From Streptomyces adustus (lineage in GTDB: Bacteria; Actinomycetota; Actinomycetes; Streptomycetales; Streptomycetaceae): DNA of 34,754 bases. The number at the start of each line of letters is the position of its first letter. The stretch's first letter is position 1. The notes under the pieces were generated by a model, which had not been told where the DNA came from, made no database searches, and worked only from the letters and a program-made list of their open reading frames with translations. The stretch spans positions 1 to 34,754 of the forward strand of contig NZ_VJZD01000087.1 of NCBI RefSeq assembly GCF_009377175.1, written 5' to 3'. Of the stretch, positions 22,799-30,065 are shown one piece after another. Position numbers and translations under genes: made by a program.

Positions 22799-24079
22799 TC
22801 AGCCCTTGAAGCGCGGGAAGGCGCTGCGGCCGGCGTACACCGCGGCGTCGTCGAGGATCTCCTCGATGCGCAGCAGCTGGTTGTACTTGGCGACGCGGTC
22901 CGAGCGGGCCGGGGCGCCGGTCTTGATCTGACCGCAGTTCACGGCGACCGCGAGGTCGGCGATGGTGACGTCCTCGGTCTCGCCGGAGCGGTGGGACATC
23001 ATGCACTTGAAGCCGTTGCGCTGGGCGAGCTCGACGGCGTCCAGGGTCTCGGTCAGCGAACCGATCTGGTTGACCTTGACGAGCAGGGCGTTGGCGGAGC
23101 CCTCCTCGATGCCGCGGGCCAGACGCTCCGGGTTGGTGACGAAGAGGTCGTCGCCGACGATCTGGACCTTGTCGCCCAGCTTGTCGGTGATGATCTTCCA
23201 GCCGGCCCAGTCGTCCTCGTACAGCGGGTCCTCGATGGAGACGAGCGGGTACGCGGAGACGAGCTCCTCGTAGTACTCGGTCATCTCGGCGGCAGAGCGG
23301 GACTTGCCCTCGAACTCGTACTTGCCGTCCTTGTAGAACTCGGACGCGGCGACGTCGAGCGCGAGCGCGATCTGCTCGCCGGGGACGTAGCCGGCCTGCT
23401 TGATGGCCTCGACGATGAGGTCGAGGGCGGCGCGGTTGGACTCCAGGTTCGGGGCGAAGCCGCCCTCGTCGCCGAGGCCGGTGGACAGGCCCTTGGTCTT
23501 CAGCACCTTCTTGAGGGTGTGGTAGACCTCGGCACCCCAGCGCAGCGCCTCGGAGAAGGTCTCCGCGCCGATCGGGGCGATCATGAACTCCTGGATGTCC
23601 ACGTTGGAGTCGGCGTGCGAGCCGCCGTTCAGGATGTTCATCATCGGAACGGGCAGCAGGTGCGCGTTCGGGCCGCCCAGGTAACGGAAGAGCGGGAGGT
23701 CGGAGGCCTCGGAGGCGGCGTGCGCGACGGCGAGGGAGACGCCGAGGATGGCGTTCGCGCCGAGCGAGCCCTTGTTGTCGGTGGCGTCCAGGTCGAACAT
23801 CGCCTGGTCGATCAGACGCTGCTCGGTGGCGTCGTAGCCGACGAGCTCCGGGCCGATCTGCTCGATGACGGCGAGGACGGCCTTCTCGACACCCTTGCCC
23901 TGGTAACGGTTGGGGTCACCGTCACGGAGCTCGATGGCCTCGAAGGCACCGGTGGAGGCGCCGGACGGAACGGCGGCACGACCCGTGCTGCCGTCGTCGA
24001 GGCCGACCTCGACCTCGACCGTGGGGTTGCCTCGGGAGTCCAGGATTTCCCGGGCTACGACGACGTCGATGGACGGCAC
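22799..24079 (-). CDS. eno: Enolase
   Basis: A 426-residue glycolytic enzyme converting 2-phosphoglycerate to phosphoenolpyruvate. GTG 24079 has AAGGAG 6 nt upstream and gives the N-terminus MPSIDVVVAREILDSRGNP, exactly as expected for the family. Residues: His155 in GGSHAD, Glu205 in GDEGGFAPN, the metal ligands Asp242 in LALDVAASEF, Glu283 in SIEDPL and Asp310 in VGDDLF, and the catalytic Lys335 in LLVKVNQIG. SHRSGETEDVTIADLAVA is the enolase signature. It is first in the eno-ftsB-DUF501-ppx group. The leader is about 80 nt if the TAGGCT near 24166-24171 is its -10. Confidence 0.98.
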   Translation of the reverse strand: MPSIDVVVAREILDSRGNPTVEVEVGLDDGSTGRAAVPSGASTGAFEAIELRDGDPNRYQGKGVEKAVLAVIEQIGPELVGYDATEQRLIDQAMFDLDATDNKGSLGANAILGVSLAVAHAASEASDLPLFRYLGGPNAHLLPVPMMNILNGGSHADSNVDIQEFMIAPIGAETFSEALRWGAEVYHTLKKVLKTKGLSTGLGDEGGFAPNLESNRAALDLIVEAIKQAGYVPGEQIALALDVAASEFYKDGKYEFEGKSRSAAEMTEYYEELVSAYPLVSIEDPLYEDDWAGWKIITDKLGDKVQIVGDDLFVTNPERLARGIEEGSANALLVKVNQIGSLTETLDAVELAQRNGFKCMMSHRSGETEDVTIADLAVAVNCGQIKTGAPARSDRVAKYNQLLRIEEILDDAAVYAGRSAFPRFKG

Positions 24080-24400
24080 GAGCATCTCCTTCTGGGATGT
24101 GACGCAAGCTACGCCGGGCCGGAAAGCCCGGTGGTGCGCAGGCCTGTGGTGGCCGCGCGTGACTGAGCCTAACCGTCCCGGGGCGATCAGCAGGTCGTTG
24201 ACCGCGTCATGGACGGAACCGAGAGTAAATTGTTTCCGAACGGAACAAAGCCGGTTCGACAAAAAACCCCGTCCCGGTGCGTACGGGGGAAGAACGCACC
24301 GGGACGGGGAGCCCGCGGGGACGGGGGGACGGCCCTCGCGTGGCCTCCACAATGAAGGACACGGCTGGGAGGCCGCCGTGGTTCAGCTACGAGCCCGCTG
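24080..24400. other. Spacer between eno and rpfA
   Basis: Holds the enolase leader and promoter (possible minus-strand -10 TAGGCT near 24166-24171), the imperfect palindrome TTGTTTCCGAACGGAACAA (24230-24248, one-base asymmetry) and the rpfA terminator. No gene seen. The palindrome is AT-richer than its surroundings and could be an eno operator. Confidence 0.5.
24261..24309 (-). terminator. Strong intrinsic terminator after rpfA
   Basis: A perfect 16-bp stem, CCCCGTCCCGGTGCGT (24267-24282) and its complement (24294-24309), with an 11-nt loop. On the minus strand it is followed by six T (24266-24261). It is the most complete intrinsic terminator in the window. Confidence 0.95.
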
Positions 24401-25063
24401 TCACTTCAGGTGCAGCTGCTGGCCGGGGTAGATGACGTCGGCGTCGGCGACGACGCCCTTGTTCAGCTTGAACAGCGCCTGCCAGCCGCCCTTGACGTCG
24501 TGCTTCTGGGCGATAGTGCTGAGCGTGTCGCCCTTGACGACCTTGTACTCGCCGTCACCCTTGGCGACCGCCTGGCCGGCCGGGGTGGTGACGGTCTTCG
24601 TGGCGGCCGGGCGCTCGGCGGAGCGGGTGGCGGCCTGCGTGTCGGTCGAGCGGGTGGTGGTGCTCGGCGCGGCGGCGGCAGCGGCGTAGGGGGTGCGGGA
24701 CAGACCCTTGCCGCAGACCGGCCAGGCGCCCTTGCCCTGGGAGGCGAGGACCTTCTCGGCGATGGTGATCTGCTGGGCCTTGGTGGCCAGGTTGGCCTGC
24801 GAGGCGTACTGCGTGCCGCCGTACGCGGCCCAGGTGGAGGCGGAGAACTGGACACCGCCGTAGTAGCCGTTGCCGGTGTTGATGGCCCAGTTGCCGCCGG
24901 ACTCGCACTGGGCGACGACGTCCCACTCGGCGGCGGTGGCGGCGGAGGCGTTGCCGGCCGCGAACAGCGGGGCGGCGACGGCGACACCGGCGACACCGGC
25001 GAGCGCGGCGATGCGGGTGGCCTTGGACGAGCGGCGGTGCGTGCCCTTACCGGAAAACAGCAT
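24401..25063 (-). CDS. rpfA: Resuscitation-promoting factor with LysM domain
   Basis: A 220-residue secreted muralytic enzyme that cleaves peptidoglycan glycan strands during spore germination and growth. ATG 25063 follows GAGGGG at 7 nt. A Sec signal peptide covers about 1-42 (basic start, LAGVAGVAVAAPLFAAG core, cut near ASAA). The Rpf domain spans 42-118: WDVVAQCESGGNW with the catalytic Glu54, YYGGVQFSASTWAAYGG, and the conserved cysteine pair Cys53 and Cys117. A Ala/Thr-rich linker leads to a LysM domain at 172-219 (YKVVKGDTLSTIAQKH, YPGQQLHL) that binds the wall. A c-di-AMP riboswitch in the leader and a strong terminator frame the gene. I recall S. coelicolor rpfA having the same leader and also an antisense RNA. 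Confidence 0.95.
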   Translation of the reverse strand: MLFSGKGTHRRSSKATRIAALAGVAGVAVAAPLFAAGNASAATAAEWDVVAQCESGGNWAINTGNGYYGGVQFSASTWAAYGGTQYASQANLATKAQQITIAEKVLASQGKGAWPVCGKGLSRTPYAAAAAAPSTTTRSTDTQAATRSAERPAATKTVTTPAGQAVAKGDGEYKVVKGDTLSTIAQKHDVKGGWQALFKLNKGVVADADVIYPGQQLHLK

Positions 25064-25073
25064 GGTGGATCCC

Positions 25074-25232
25074 CTCACCGACGCCTGCGAGGTGAGCTGT
25101 CGGGTTCGGGCCGGTTGAGTTGCCCGGCCACGCCCCTCACGGGACGCGGCTTCACCCCGAGCCGGCACCAGCTTCAACCGCTGGGCACGGCGCTTACCTT
25201 GGGTCCCCCGCTCCTGCCGACGGCGCTTGACG
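25074..25232 (-). promoter_or_regulatory. c-di-AMP (ydaO-yuaA) riboswitch upstream of rpfA
   Basis: On the minus strand the leader contains the sequence blocks of the ydaO class in order: GGAGCGGGGGACCCA (25215-25201), GGGGTGAAGCC (about 25160-25150), GGGCAACTC, then CCGAACCCGACAGCTCACC and TCGCAGGCG (about 25111-25083). These match the actinobacterial form as I remember it. The exact 5' boundary is uncertain; pairing of the closing stem was not resolved. The 3' end suggests the switch: CTCACC (about 25095-25090) can pair with GGTGAG (about 25079-25074), which lies against the ribosome binding site GAGGGG. High c-di-AMP should lower rpfA expression. Confidence 0.88.
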
Positions 25233-25308
25233 CGACGAATGTTCCCGGGCAGCCGCTGGCAGGATTCGGCGTTGCGGCGGCCGGTGCCCGCTGTGGCGAG
25301 CGGTTTCG

Positions 25309-25338
25309 ACCGTAGACAGGCGATCCGGGTATTTCCAA
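25309..25338 (-). promoter_or_regulatory. Candidate rpfA promoter
   Basis: On the minus strand, -35 TTGGAA (25338-25333), an 18-nt spacer and -10 TACGGT (25314-25309). The start would be near 25302, giving a leader of about 240 nt that contains the whole riboswitch. Confidence 0.6.
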
Positions 25339-25540
25339 AGACGATCAGGGCTTCTGAGACTCATCCCACAGTTTCACCAAAACGGACATTTACTGGCGAA
25401 ACGGGGCGTCAACTCCCGCCGCTTCACACCCGTTTAGGTCGGTGCCTCCCAGGCCCGACCAGGGAAGACACGGGCCCCGACAGCACCACCGGCCCCCTGC
25501 TCACCATGCGGAGCGGGAGCCGTCCGTCGCGGAGGCCCGA

Positions 25541-25606
25541 GGGGGCGGCCAGGGGTTCGGCCAGGGATGGCCAGGAGTCCGGCCGGGGGCGGCCAGGGGT
25601 TCGGCC
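25541..25606. repeat. Three tandem copies of a 22-bp unit downstream of the second rpf gene
   Basis: Positions 25541-25562 and 25585-25606 are identical (beginning GGGGGCGGCCAGGG, ending GTTCGGCC). The middle copy 25563-25584 differs at five positions. The array lies just beyond the hairpin that follows the gene, in non-coding sequence as far as I can see. Confidence 0.85.
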
Positions 25607-25623
25607 GGGGTGGCGACCACCCC
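25607..25623 (-). terminator. Short hairpin after the second rpf gene
   Basis: GGGGTGG (25607-25613) and CCACCCC (25617-25623) with a 3-nt loop, 12 nt after the TAA stop. Compact and GC-rich, without a U-tract. Confidence 0.6.
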
Positions 25624-25635
25624 GGCGCGGGCGGG

Positions 25636-26490
25636 TTACGAACCGTCCGCGGCGTAGGCGGTCGAGGCGTGCCGGCCGATGAAGGACAGGTCGGCGTCGA
25701 CGGAGCTCTCGTCCTCGTCGGCGCTGGTGCCGCGGTGGCGGCCGGTGCCCAGGTCGCCCGTGTCGACCAGACCCGAAGCACCGATGGACTGACGGGCGTT
25801 GTCCGAGTAGTTGGACTTCGCCCCGCTCGCGGATGAATCGTCAGTCTGTGCGTCACTCGTGGCGACATCGGCAGATTTGTCCGACTTGTCCGTCGTGGTC
25901 GCGGAGGGGGCATCGGGGGACGCCGTACCGGAGGGCAGGGCGGACGGGTCGGCGGACGCGGTGCCCGCGGCGGGCGTCGCGGACGGGTCGGCGGTGGTCC
26001 CGGCGGTGGAGTCGGGCAGCCCGAGCGGGTCCGACACCGAGGCCGAGCCGGTCGTGCCGGTCGTGCCGCTCGCGGTGTCGCCCGCCACACCCGTGTCGAC
26101 GACGGCCGTCGCGGAGTCCGCGGCCAGCCCCGAGGTCAGTCCGCAGGTGGACCAGGCGCCGGCCCCCTGGGCGGCGAGGATCTTCTCGGCGACGGCTATC
26201 TGCTGGGACCGGCTGGCCAGATCGGCCCTGGAGGCGTAGTCGAGACCGCCGTACTGCTCCCAGTCCGCCTGCGTCAGGTGCAGGCCTCCGAAGTGCCCGT
26301 CACCGCTGTCGGCGCTCCACGAGCCACCGGTCTCGCACTGTGCGACCTGGTCCCAGGTGCTGCCCTCGGCCGCGCTCGCGCCACCGGCGCCCAGCAGCGG
26401 GATGGCGATGGCGGATCCTGCCACTCCGGCCGCGACGAGCAGAGCCGGAGCCTGGCGGGGACGACGGTGACGACCGTTTCCGGAGAGCAT
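25636..26490 (-). CDS. Resuscitation-promoting factor-like secreted protein without LysM
   Basis: A 284-residue protein. ATG 26490 follows GAAAGG at 7 nt. Residues 1-40 are a signal peptide (RHRRPRQAP, then ALLVAAGVAGSAIAIPLL, cut near ASAA). The Rpf domain covers 41-117 (WDQVAQCETGGSW with catalytic Glu53; HFGGLHLTQADWEQYGG; Cys52 and Cys116). Unlike the neighbouring RpfA, no LysM follows. Residues 118-284 are a long low-complexity Ala/Thr/Ser/Asp-rich tail, with repeated SADPSA and TAGTTADP-like pieces, probably disordered in the wall. It resembles the RpfC type of Streptomyces as I recall it. No riboswitch is seen upstream, so its control differs from rpfA. Confidence 0.9.
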   Translation of the reverse strand: MLSGNGRHRRPRQAPALLVAAGVAGSAIAIPLLGAGGASAAEGSTWDQVAQCETGGSWSADSGDGHFGGLHLTQADWEQYGGLDYASRADLASRSQQIAVAEKILAAQGAGAWSTCGLTSGLAADSATAVVDTGVAGDTASGTTGTTGSASVSDPLGLPDSTAGTTADPSATPAAGTASADPSALPSGTASPDAPSATTTDKSDKSADVATSDAQTDDSSASGAKSNYSDNARQSIGASGLVDTGDLGTGRHRGTSADEDESSVDADLSFIGRHASTAYAADGS

Positions 26491-26555
26491 GCGGAAACCT
26501 TTCGTGCGACAGCAGTGACCGACACGGCCTGACGCTGGCGCCGTGTTGATGGTTG

Positions 26556-26585
26556 AACGTATCGGCACACGATCACTTGTCACAA
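26556..26585 (-). promoter_or_regulatory. Candidate promoter of the second rpf gene
   Basis: On the minus strand, -35 TTGTGA (26585-26580), an 18-nt spacer and -10 TACGTT (26561-26556); start near 26549, leader about 60 nt. The -35 lies in the small palindrome ACTTGT-c-ACAAGT (26575-26587). Three GATCAC words occur nearby (26571, 26600 and 26611). Confidence 0.5.
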
Positions 26586-26670
26586 GTTCATGCCACGGAG
26601 ATCACGCGAAGATCACAATGTTGACGGTGCGTCACCCCGGTCCGGAACCCTCACGACTGCCGCCAATCGG

Positions 26671-27939
26671 TCAGACCGCCGTGAACTCCACAGGCAGGGC
26701 GCGCAGTCCGCGCATGATGAGTCCACCACGCCACCTCAAGTCCTCTGGTTCCGCGGCGAGTTGCAGGTCCGGGAGTCGAGTCAGGAGCGTGGTGAGCGCG
26801 GTCCTTCCCTCCAGCCGGGCCAGCGGTGCGCCCAGGCAGTAGTGGATTCCATGGCCGTATCCGAGGTGTTGGTTGTCACTGCGAGTGAGGTCGAGCACAT
26901 CGGGGTCGGTGAACCGCTGCGGGTCACGGTCGGCGGCCGCCAGGACCACGAGGACGGGGTCCCCGGGGGCGATGTCCTGGCCGCCGATGGTCAGCGGCGC
27001 GGTCGCGAACCGCCAGGTCGCCAGCTCCACCGGCCCGTCGTAGCGAAGCAGTTCCTCGATGCCGGTCTCCATCAGCGCGGACTCCCCGGCGGCCAGGGAC
27101 GACTGGAGGCGCTCGCGCTGATCGGGATGGGTCAGCAGGGCGTACATACCGTTGCCGATGAGGTTGACCGTGGTCTCGAACCCCGCGAACAGCAGGATGA
27201 ACGCCATGGCGGCGGCCTCGTTCTCGGTGAGGTGCTCGCCGTGGTCGGAGGCGCGGATGAGACCGGAGATGAGGTCCTCGCCCGGTGCGGCGGTCTCCGA
27301 CAGCGCCTCCCGCTTGCGGTGGATGAGCTCGGCGAGATAGCCGCGCATCTTCTTCACCGACCGCGCGACCCCGCCCCGCGGCCCTCCGCCGTGCCGGATC
27401 ATCATGCCCGCCCAGTCCCGGAAGTCGTCCTGGTCCTCACGGGGTACGCCGAGCAGGTCGCAGATGGCGTAGATGGGCAGCGGGAAGGCGAACTCGTGGA
27501 TGAGGTCGGCGGAGCCCCGGGCGGCGAAGCCGTCGATCAGCCGGTCGGTCAGCTCCTGCACGCGCGGCGCGAACTCCGCGACCCGGCGCGGGGTGAACGC
27601 CGTGCTGACCAGACGGCGGAGCCTGGTGTGGTCCGGCGGGTCGATGTTGAGCAGATGGGTCATCAGCTCGGCCTTGCGCTCACCGGGGATGCCGGTCCTG
27701 CCCTTGGCGTGCGCGGGCTCGTCGTGGTGCGCGGGGTTCTTGCTCAGCCGCTGGTCGGCGAGGGCCTGTCGGGCGTCGGCGTACCGGGTGACCAGCCACG
27801 CCTCGACCCCGCTGGGCAGCCGGGTGCGGTGCACGGGGGCGTGCTCGCGCAGCCAGGCATAGGCCGGGTACGGGTCGGAGGCGAACTCCCAGGTGAAGAG
27901 CTCGGGGGCGGGACTGTCGGGCGCGGGCTGGTTGGTCAC
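26671..27939 (-). CDS. Cytochrome P450, CYP107 type
   Basis: A 422-residue P450 monooxygenase, typical bacterial length. The I-helix motif is AGFETT at 252-257, with Glu in place of the more common Asp. The K-helix ExxR is Glu296-Arg299 (EELLRYDGPV), and the heme loop GYGHGIHYC is at 360-368 with the axial Cys368. No membrane anchor, as usual for bacterial forms. No ferredoxin or reductase gene is adjacent. The position next to the rpf genes and the sequence suggest CYP107U, which I recall as needed for sporulation and antibiotic production in S. coelicolor; that assignment is from memory. The GTG start has no good Shine-Dalgarno; TACCGT lies 6 nt upstream, so the mRNA may be leaderless. Confidence 0.93.
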   Translation of the reverse strand: MTNQPAPDSPAPELFTWEFASDPYPAYAWLREHAPVHRTRLPSGVEAWLVTRYADARQALADQRLSKNPAHHDEPAHAKGRTGIPGERKAELMTHLLNIDPPDHTRLRRLVSTAFTPRRVAEFAPRVQELTDRLIDGFAARGSADLIHEFAFPLPIYAICDLLGVPREDQDDFRDWAGMMIRHGGGPRGGVARSVKKMRGYLAELIHRKREALSETAAPGEDLISGLIRASDHGEHLTENEAAAMAFILLFAGFETTVNLIGNGMYALLTHPDQRERLQSSLAAGESALMETGIEELLRYDGPVELATWRFATAPLTIGGQDIAPGDPVLVVLAAADRDPQRFTDPDVLDLTRSDNQHLGYGHGIHYCLGAPLARLEGRTALTTLLTRLPDLQLAAEPEDLRWRGGLIMRGLRALPVEFTAV

Positions 27940-28011
27940 GCCCTGACGGTAGCTGGCTTTCGGGGTTCGGCTTTCGGGGGCGGTGACGGGTCCGTCGACC
28001 TCGGTACGCCG

Positions 28012-29985
28012 TCAGTGCTCCCCGTCCCGGGCGATGTCGGCACTCCCCGACAGGAACGGCAGCCGCGTCCGAAGGTCGCTCGGGGGGTGGCCTCCCGCCA
28101 GGTCGTTCAGTCGGCGCGCCGCCTCCTTGTGGCCGCCCGCGGCCGCCGTCCGCAGCCAGTGCTCGGCCAGGGCCAGGTGAGCCCGGCCGAGCAGGTGGGC
28201 CACGCGGGCCTGCGGATCGTCCGCGACCGCCGCCCTCAGATACGGCAGGGCCTGCTCGGCCTTCCCCTGCCCGAGGAGCAGTTCCCCGACCTGTGCCGCC
28301 AGGTCCGTACGCCCGGCGTCGGCCGCCTTGCGGAACCACTTCAGTTCGGTGGCCTCGTCCTTGGTCACCTGGCCCAGCACGCCCATGAGGTGCATGGCCT
28401 CGGTGTCACCCGCTTCGGCCCTCGGGGCGAAGACGGCGTGGGCGGTTCTGCGGACGTTGAAGTGCACGTCGTTGTCGTGGCGCGCCTGCTCCAGCGCGCA
28501 GCGCCAGACGGCCGTCCGCACCGGCGCCGACGTCCGTCGTGCCTGCGCGACCAGCGATCCGTGCGGCCGCCACGCCGTCGCCTCGCTCTCCCCCACGCCC
28601 GGCCCCGGGGCGACGGGGACGGGGACCAGCAGCCCGGCCACACCGTGCCGCGGCGTGGCCGCCCAGGTCGTCGCGTCCCGGAAGGACTCCCCGCCCGACG
28701 GTCTTCTGCCGTAGCACGAGGCCGTCGTCCTCAGCAGGAGGTCCGGTATGCCCCCGGTGACTCCGCAGCGCGCGAGGTCGACGGCCGCCCGGACCAGCAG
28801 ATGTCCGTACGGATGGCGGCTGTTGGACCAGCCGGCGCTGTGCCACAGGTCGTACAGCTCGGGGCCGAGCGCGAGGAACTGGGTGACGCCCTCGTCGGAC
28901 CGCTCCAGGGCGTCGGCGAGCCGGTCGTCGTCGCGGTGCCCGGCCAGCCGGGCGAGTTCGTTCTCGCTCCACCGGGAACCCACGCGCGCCACCCGCGCCC
29001 GGGCCAGCAGCCTGGACGCGGGTCCGTCGCCGAAGCGGTGTTCCTCGTAGACCTCGTCGCGCATGGTGGCCACCACGGGGACGCGCAGCGCGGAGAGCCG
29101 TCCCAGCAGTCCCAGGTTCAGGCCGTGTTCGCCGAGGTGTTCCTCCAACTGGTCCAGCCACAGGACATGGCGGCCGGTCCGGCCGTGCAGCGTCTCCGGG
29201 AGACCGCGCAGATCCGTGCCGGGAGCGGGCGCGAAGACCCGGCCGGAGTGCCCGGCCGCGTGGGCCCCGGCGGACCAGGCCGTGCGCGACTTGCCGGAGA
29301 GCGGGCCGCCGGTGACGACCAGCAGGTCGTCCCGCTCGTGCCAGCCGTGCAGCCCGGCGTCGATGTCCCGCTCCACATAAGCCGGGAGACGGGCGAGGTC
29401 CGCGCCGTCCGGCCGTCGCGTCGGGCGCACGCCCAGGGTGACCGGGTCGATCTCGTCCGGCACCGGCCAGCGGCCGGGGTCAGGGAGCGCGGCGCCGGGG
29501 TGGTTGACGTAGGTGTGCTGGCTCCCCACGACCGGTCCGTGGAAGGTGCCCTGCCGGAAGTCGACGTGGTCCCCCGCGACGCCCGGCCGGTCGGCCGGCT
29601 CCCCGGGCGCCCCGGGCTTCCCGGCGGGAGGCGGGACGAGCTTGTCGCGCTTGAGGATGCCGTCGGCGACGGTGGCTCCTCGGTCGGCGGGACGGCGGGC
29701 CTCCGCGGGTTCGGAGAACCGGCCGATCAGGGTCGCGAGACGGCCCGCCGCGTCGTGGCCGGGCGAGTTCGCCAGCACATCGAGAAAAACGCCCCGCCAC
29801 CGCGTAAGGGAGTACGACAGCCTGCCCGTCGGCCCCCGCAGCAGATCGGACTCCGCGGCCCACCCCGCCCGCTCGAACCATGTCGCGAACGCCTCACGCA
29901 CCAGCGCCGCCTCGCCCGACCGGTGTAACCCGGCGACCAGGGCCTGCGCCCCTCTGGCCGCCAGGTCCTCCAACTCCCGTTCCAC
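28012..29985 (-). CDS. P-loop NTPase with Sel1/TPR-like C-terminal repeats, TTA codon at position 20
   Basis: A 657-residue soluble protein. GTG 29985 has AGGGGG about 6 nt upstream. Residues 1-95 form a helical N-terminal domain. A linker carries GTFHGPVVGSQHTYVNH at 146-162; similar FxGxVxG peptides recur in Streptomyces NTPases of the predicted conflict-system type. The NTPase domain has Walker A GGPLSGKS (226-233) and Walker B VLWLD (274-278), then VPVVATMRDEVYE as a probable sensor strand. The C-terminal part (about 540-640) has Sel1/TPR-like units (WFRKAADAG, QALPYLRAAV, HWLRTAAAGG). Leu20 is encoded by TTA (29928-29926), the only such codon I found, so translation should require the bldA tRNA. 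Its target is unknown. Confidence 0.8.
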   Translation of the reverse strand: MERELEDLAARGAQALVAGLHRSGEAALVREAFATWFERAGWAAESDLLRGPTGRLSYSLTRWRGVFLDVLANSPGHDAAGRLATLIGRFSEPAEARRPADRGATVADGILKRDKLVPPPAGKPGAPGEPADRPGVAGDHVDFRQGTFHGPVVGSQHTYVNHPGAALPDPGRWPVPDEIDPVTLGVRPTRRPDGADLARLPAYVERDIDAGLHGWHERDDLLVVTGGPLSGKSRTAWSAGAHAAGHSGRVFAPAPGTDLRGLPETLHGRTGRHVLWLDQLEEHLGEHGLNLGLLGRLSALRVPVVATMRDEVYEEHRFGDGPASRLLARARVARVGSRWSENELARLAGHRDDDRLADALERSDEGVTQFLALGPELYDLWHSAGWSNSRHPYGHLLVRAAVDLARCGVTGGIPDLLLRTTASCYGRRPSGGESFRDATTWAATPRHGVAGLLVPVPVAPGPGVGESEATAWRPHGSLVAQARRTSAPVRTAVWRCALEQARHDNDVHFNVRRTAHAVFAPRAEAGDTEAMHLMGVLGQVTKDEATELKWFRKAADAGRTDLAAQVGELLLGQGKAEQALPYLRAAVADDPQARVAHLLGRAHLALAEHWLRTAAAGGHKEAARRLNDLAGGHPPSDLRTRLPFLSGSADIARDGEH

Positions 29986-30014
29986 CCAAGCCCCCTGGCC
30001 CCTCGACCGTCCCT

Positions 30015-30033
30015 GGGTCAACCGTACTGACCC
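30015..30033 (-). promoter_or_regulatory. Inverted repeat overlapping a -10 element upstream of the NTPase gene
   Basis: GGGTCA (30015-30020) and TGACCC (30028-30033) flank 7 nt. On the minus strand the spacer contains TACGGT (30026-30021), a good -10 sequence about 36 nt before the GTG start. A repressor bound here would block the promoter. No clear -35 is seen. Confidence 0.45.
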
Positions 30034-30065
30034 GGGTGGCCGTCCTCGCGCGGCTCGGCCGAAGG

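Noticed and set aside
24230..24248. Palindrome near eno as a firm operator
   Set aside because: The arms differ by a one-base insertion and no known consensus matches, so I mention it only within the spacer entry.
26491..26670. A second c-di-AMP riboswitch upstream of the second rpf gene
   Set aside because: None of the conserved blocks (GGGGGACCC, GGGGTGAA, CCGAACCCGACAGC) is present.
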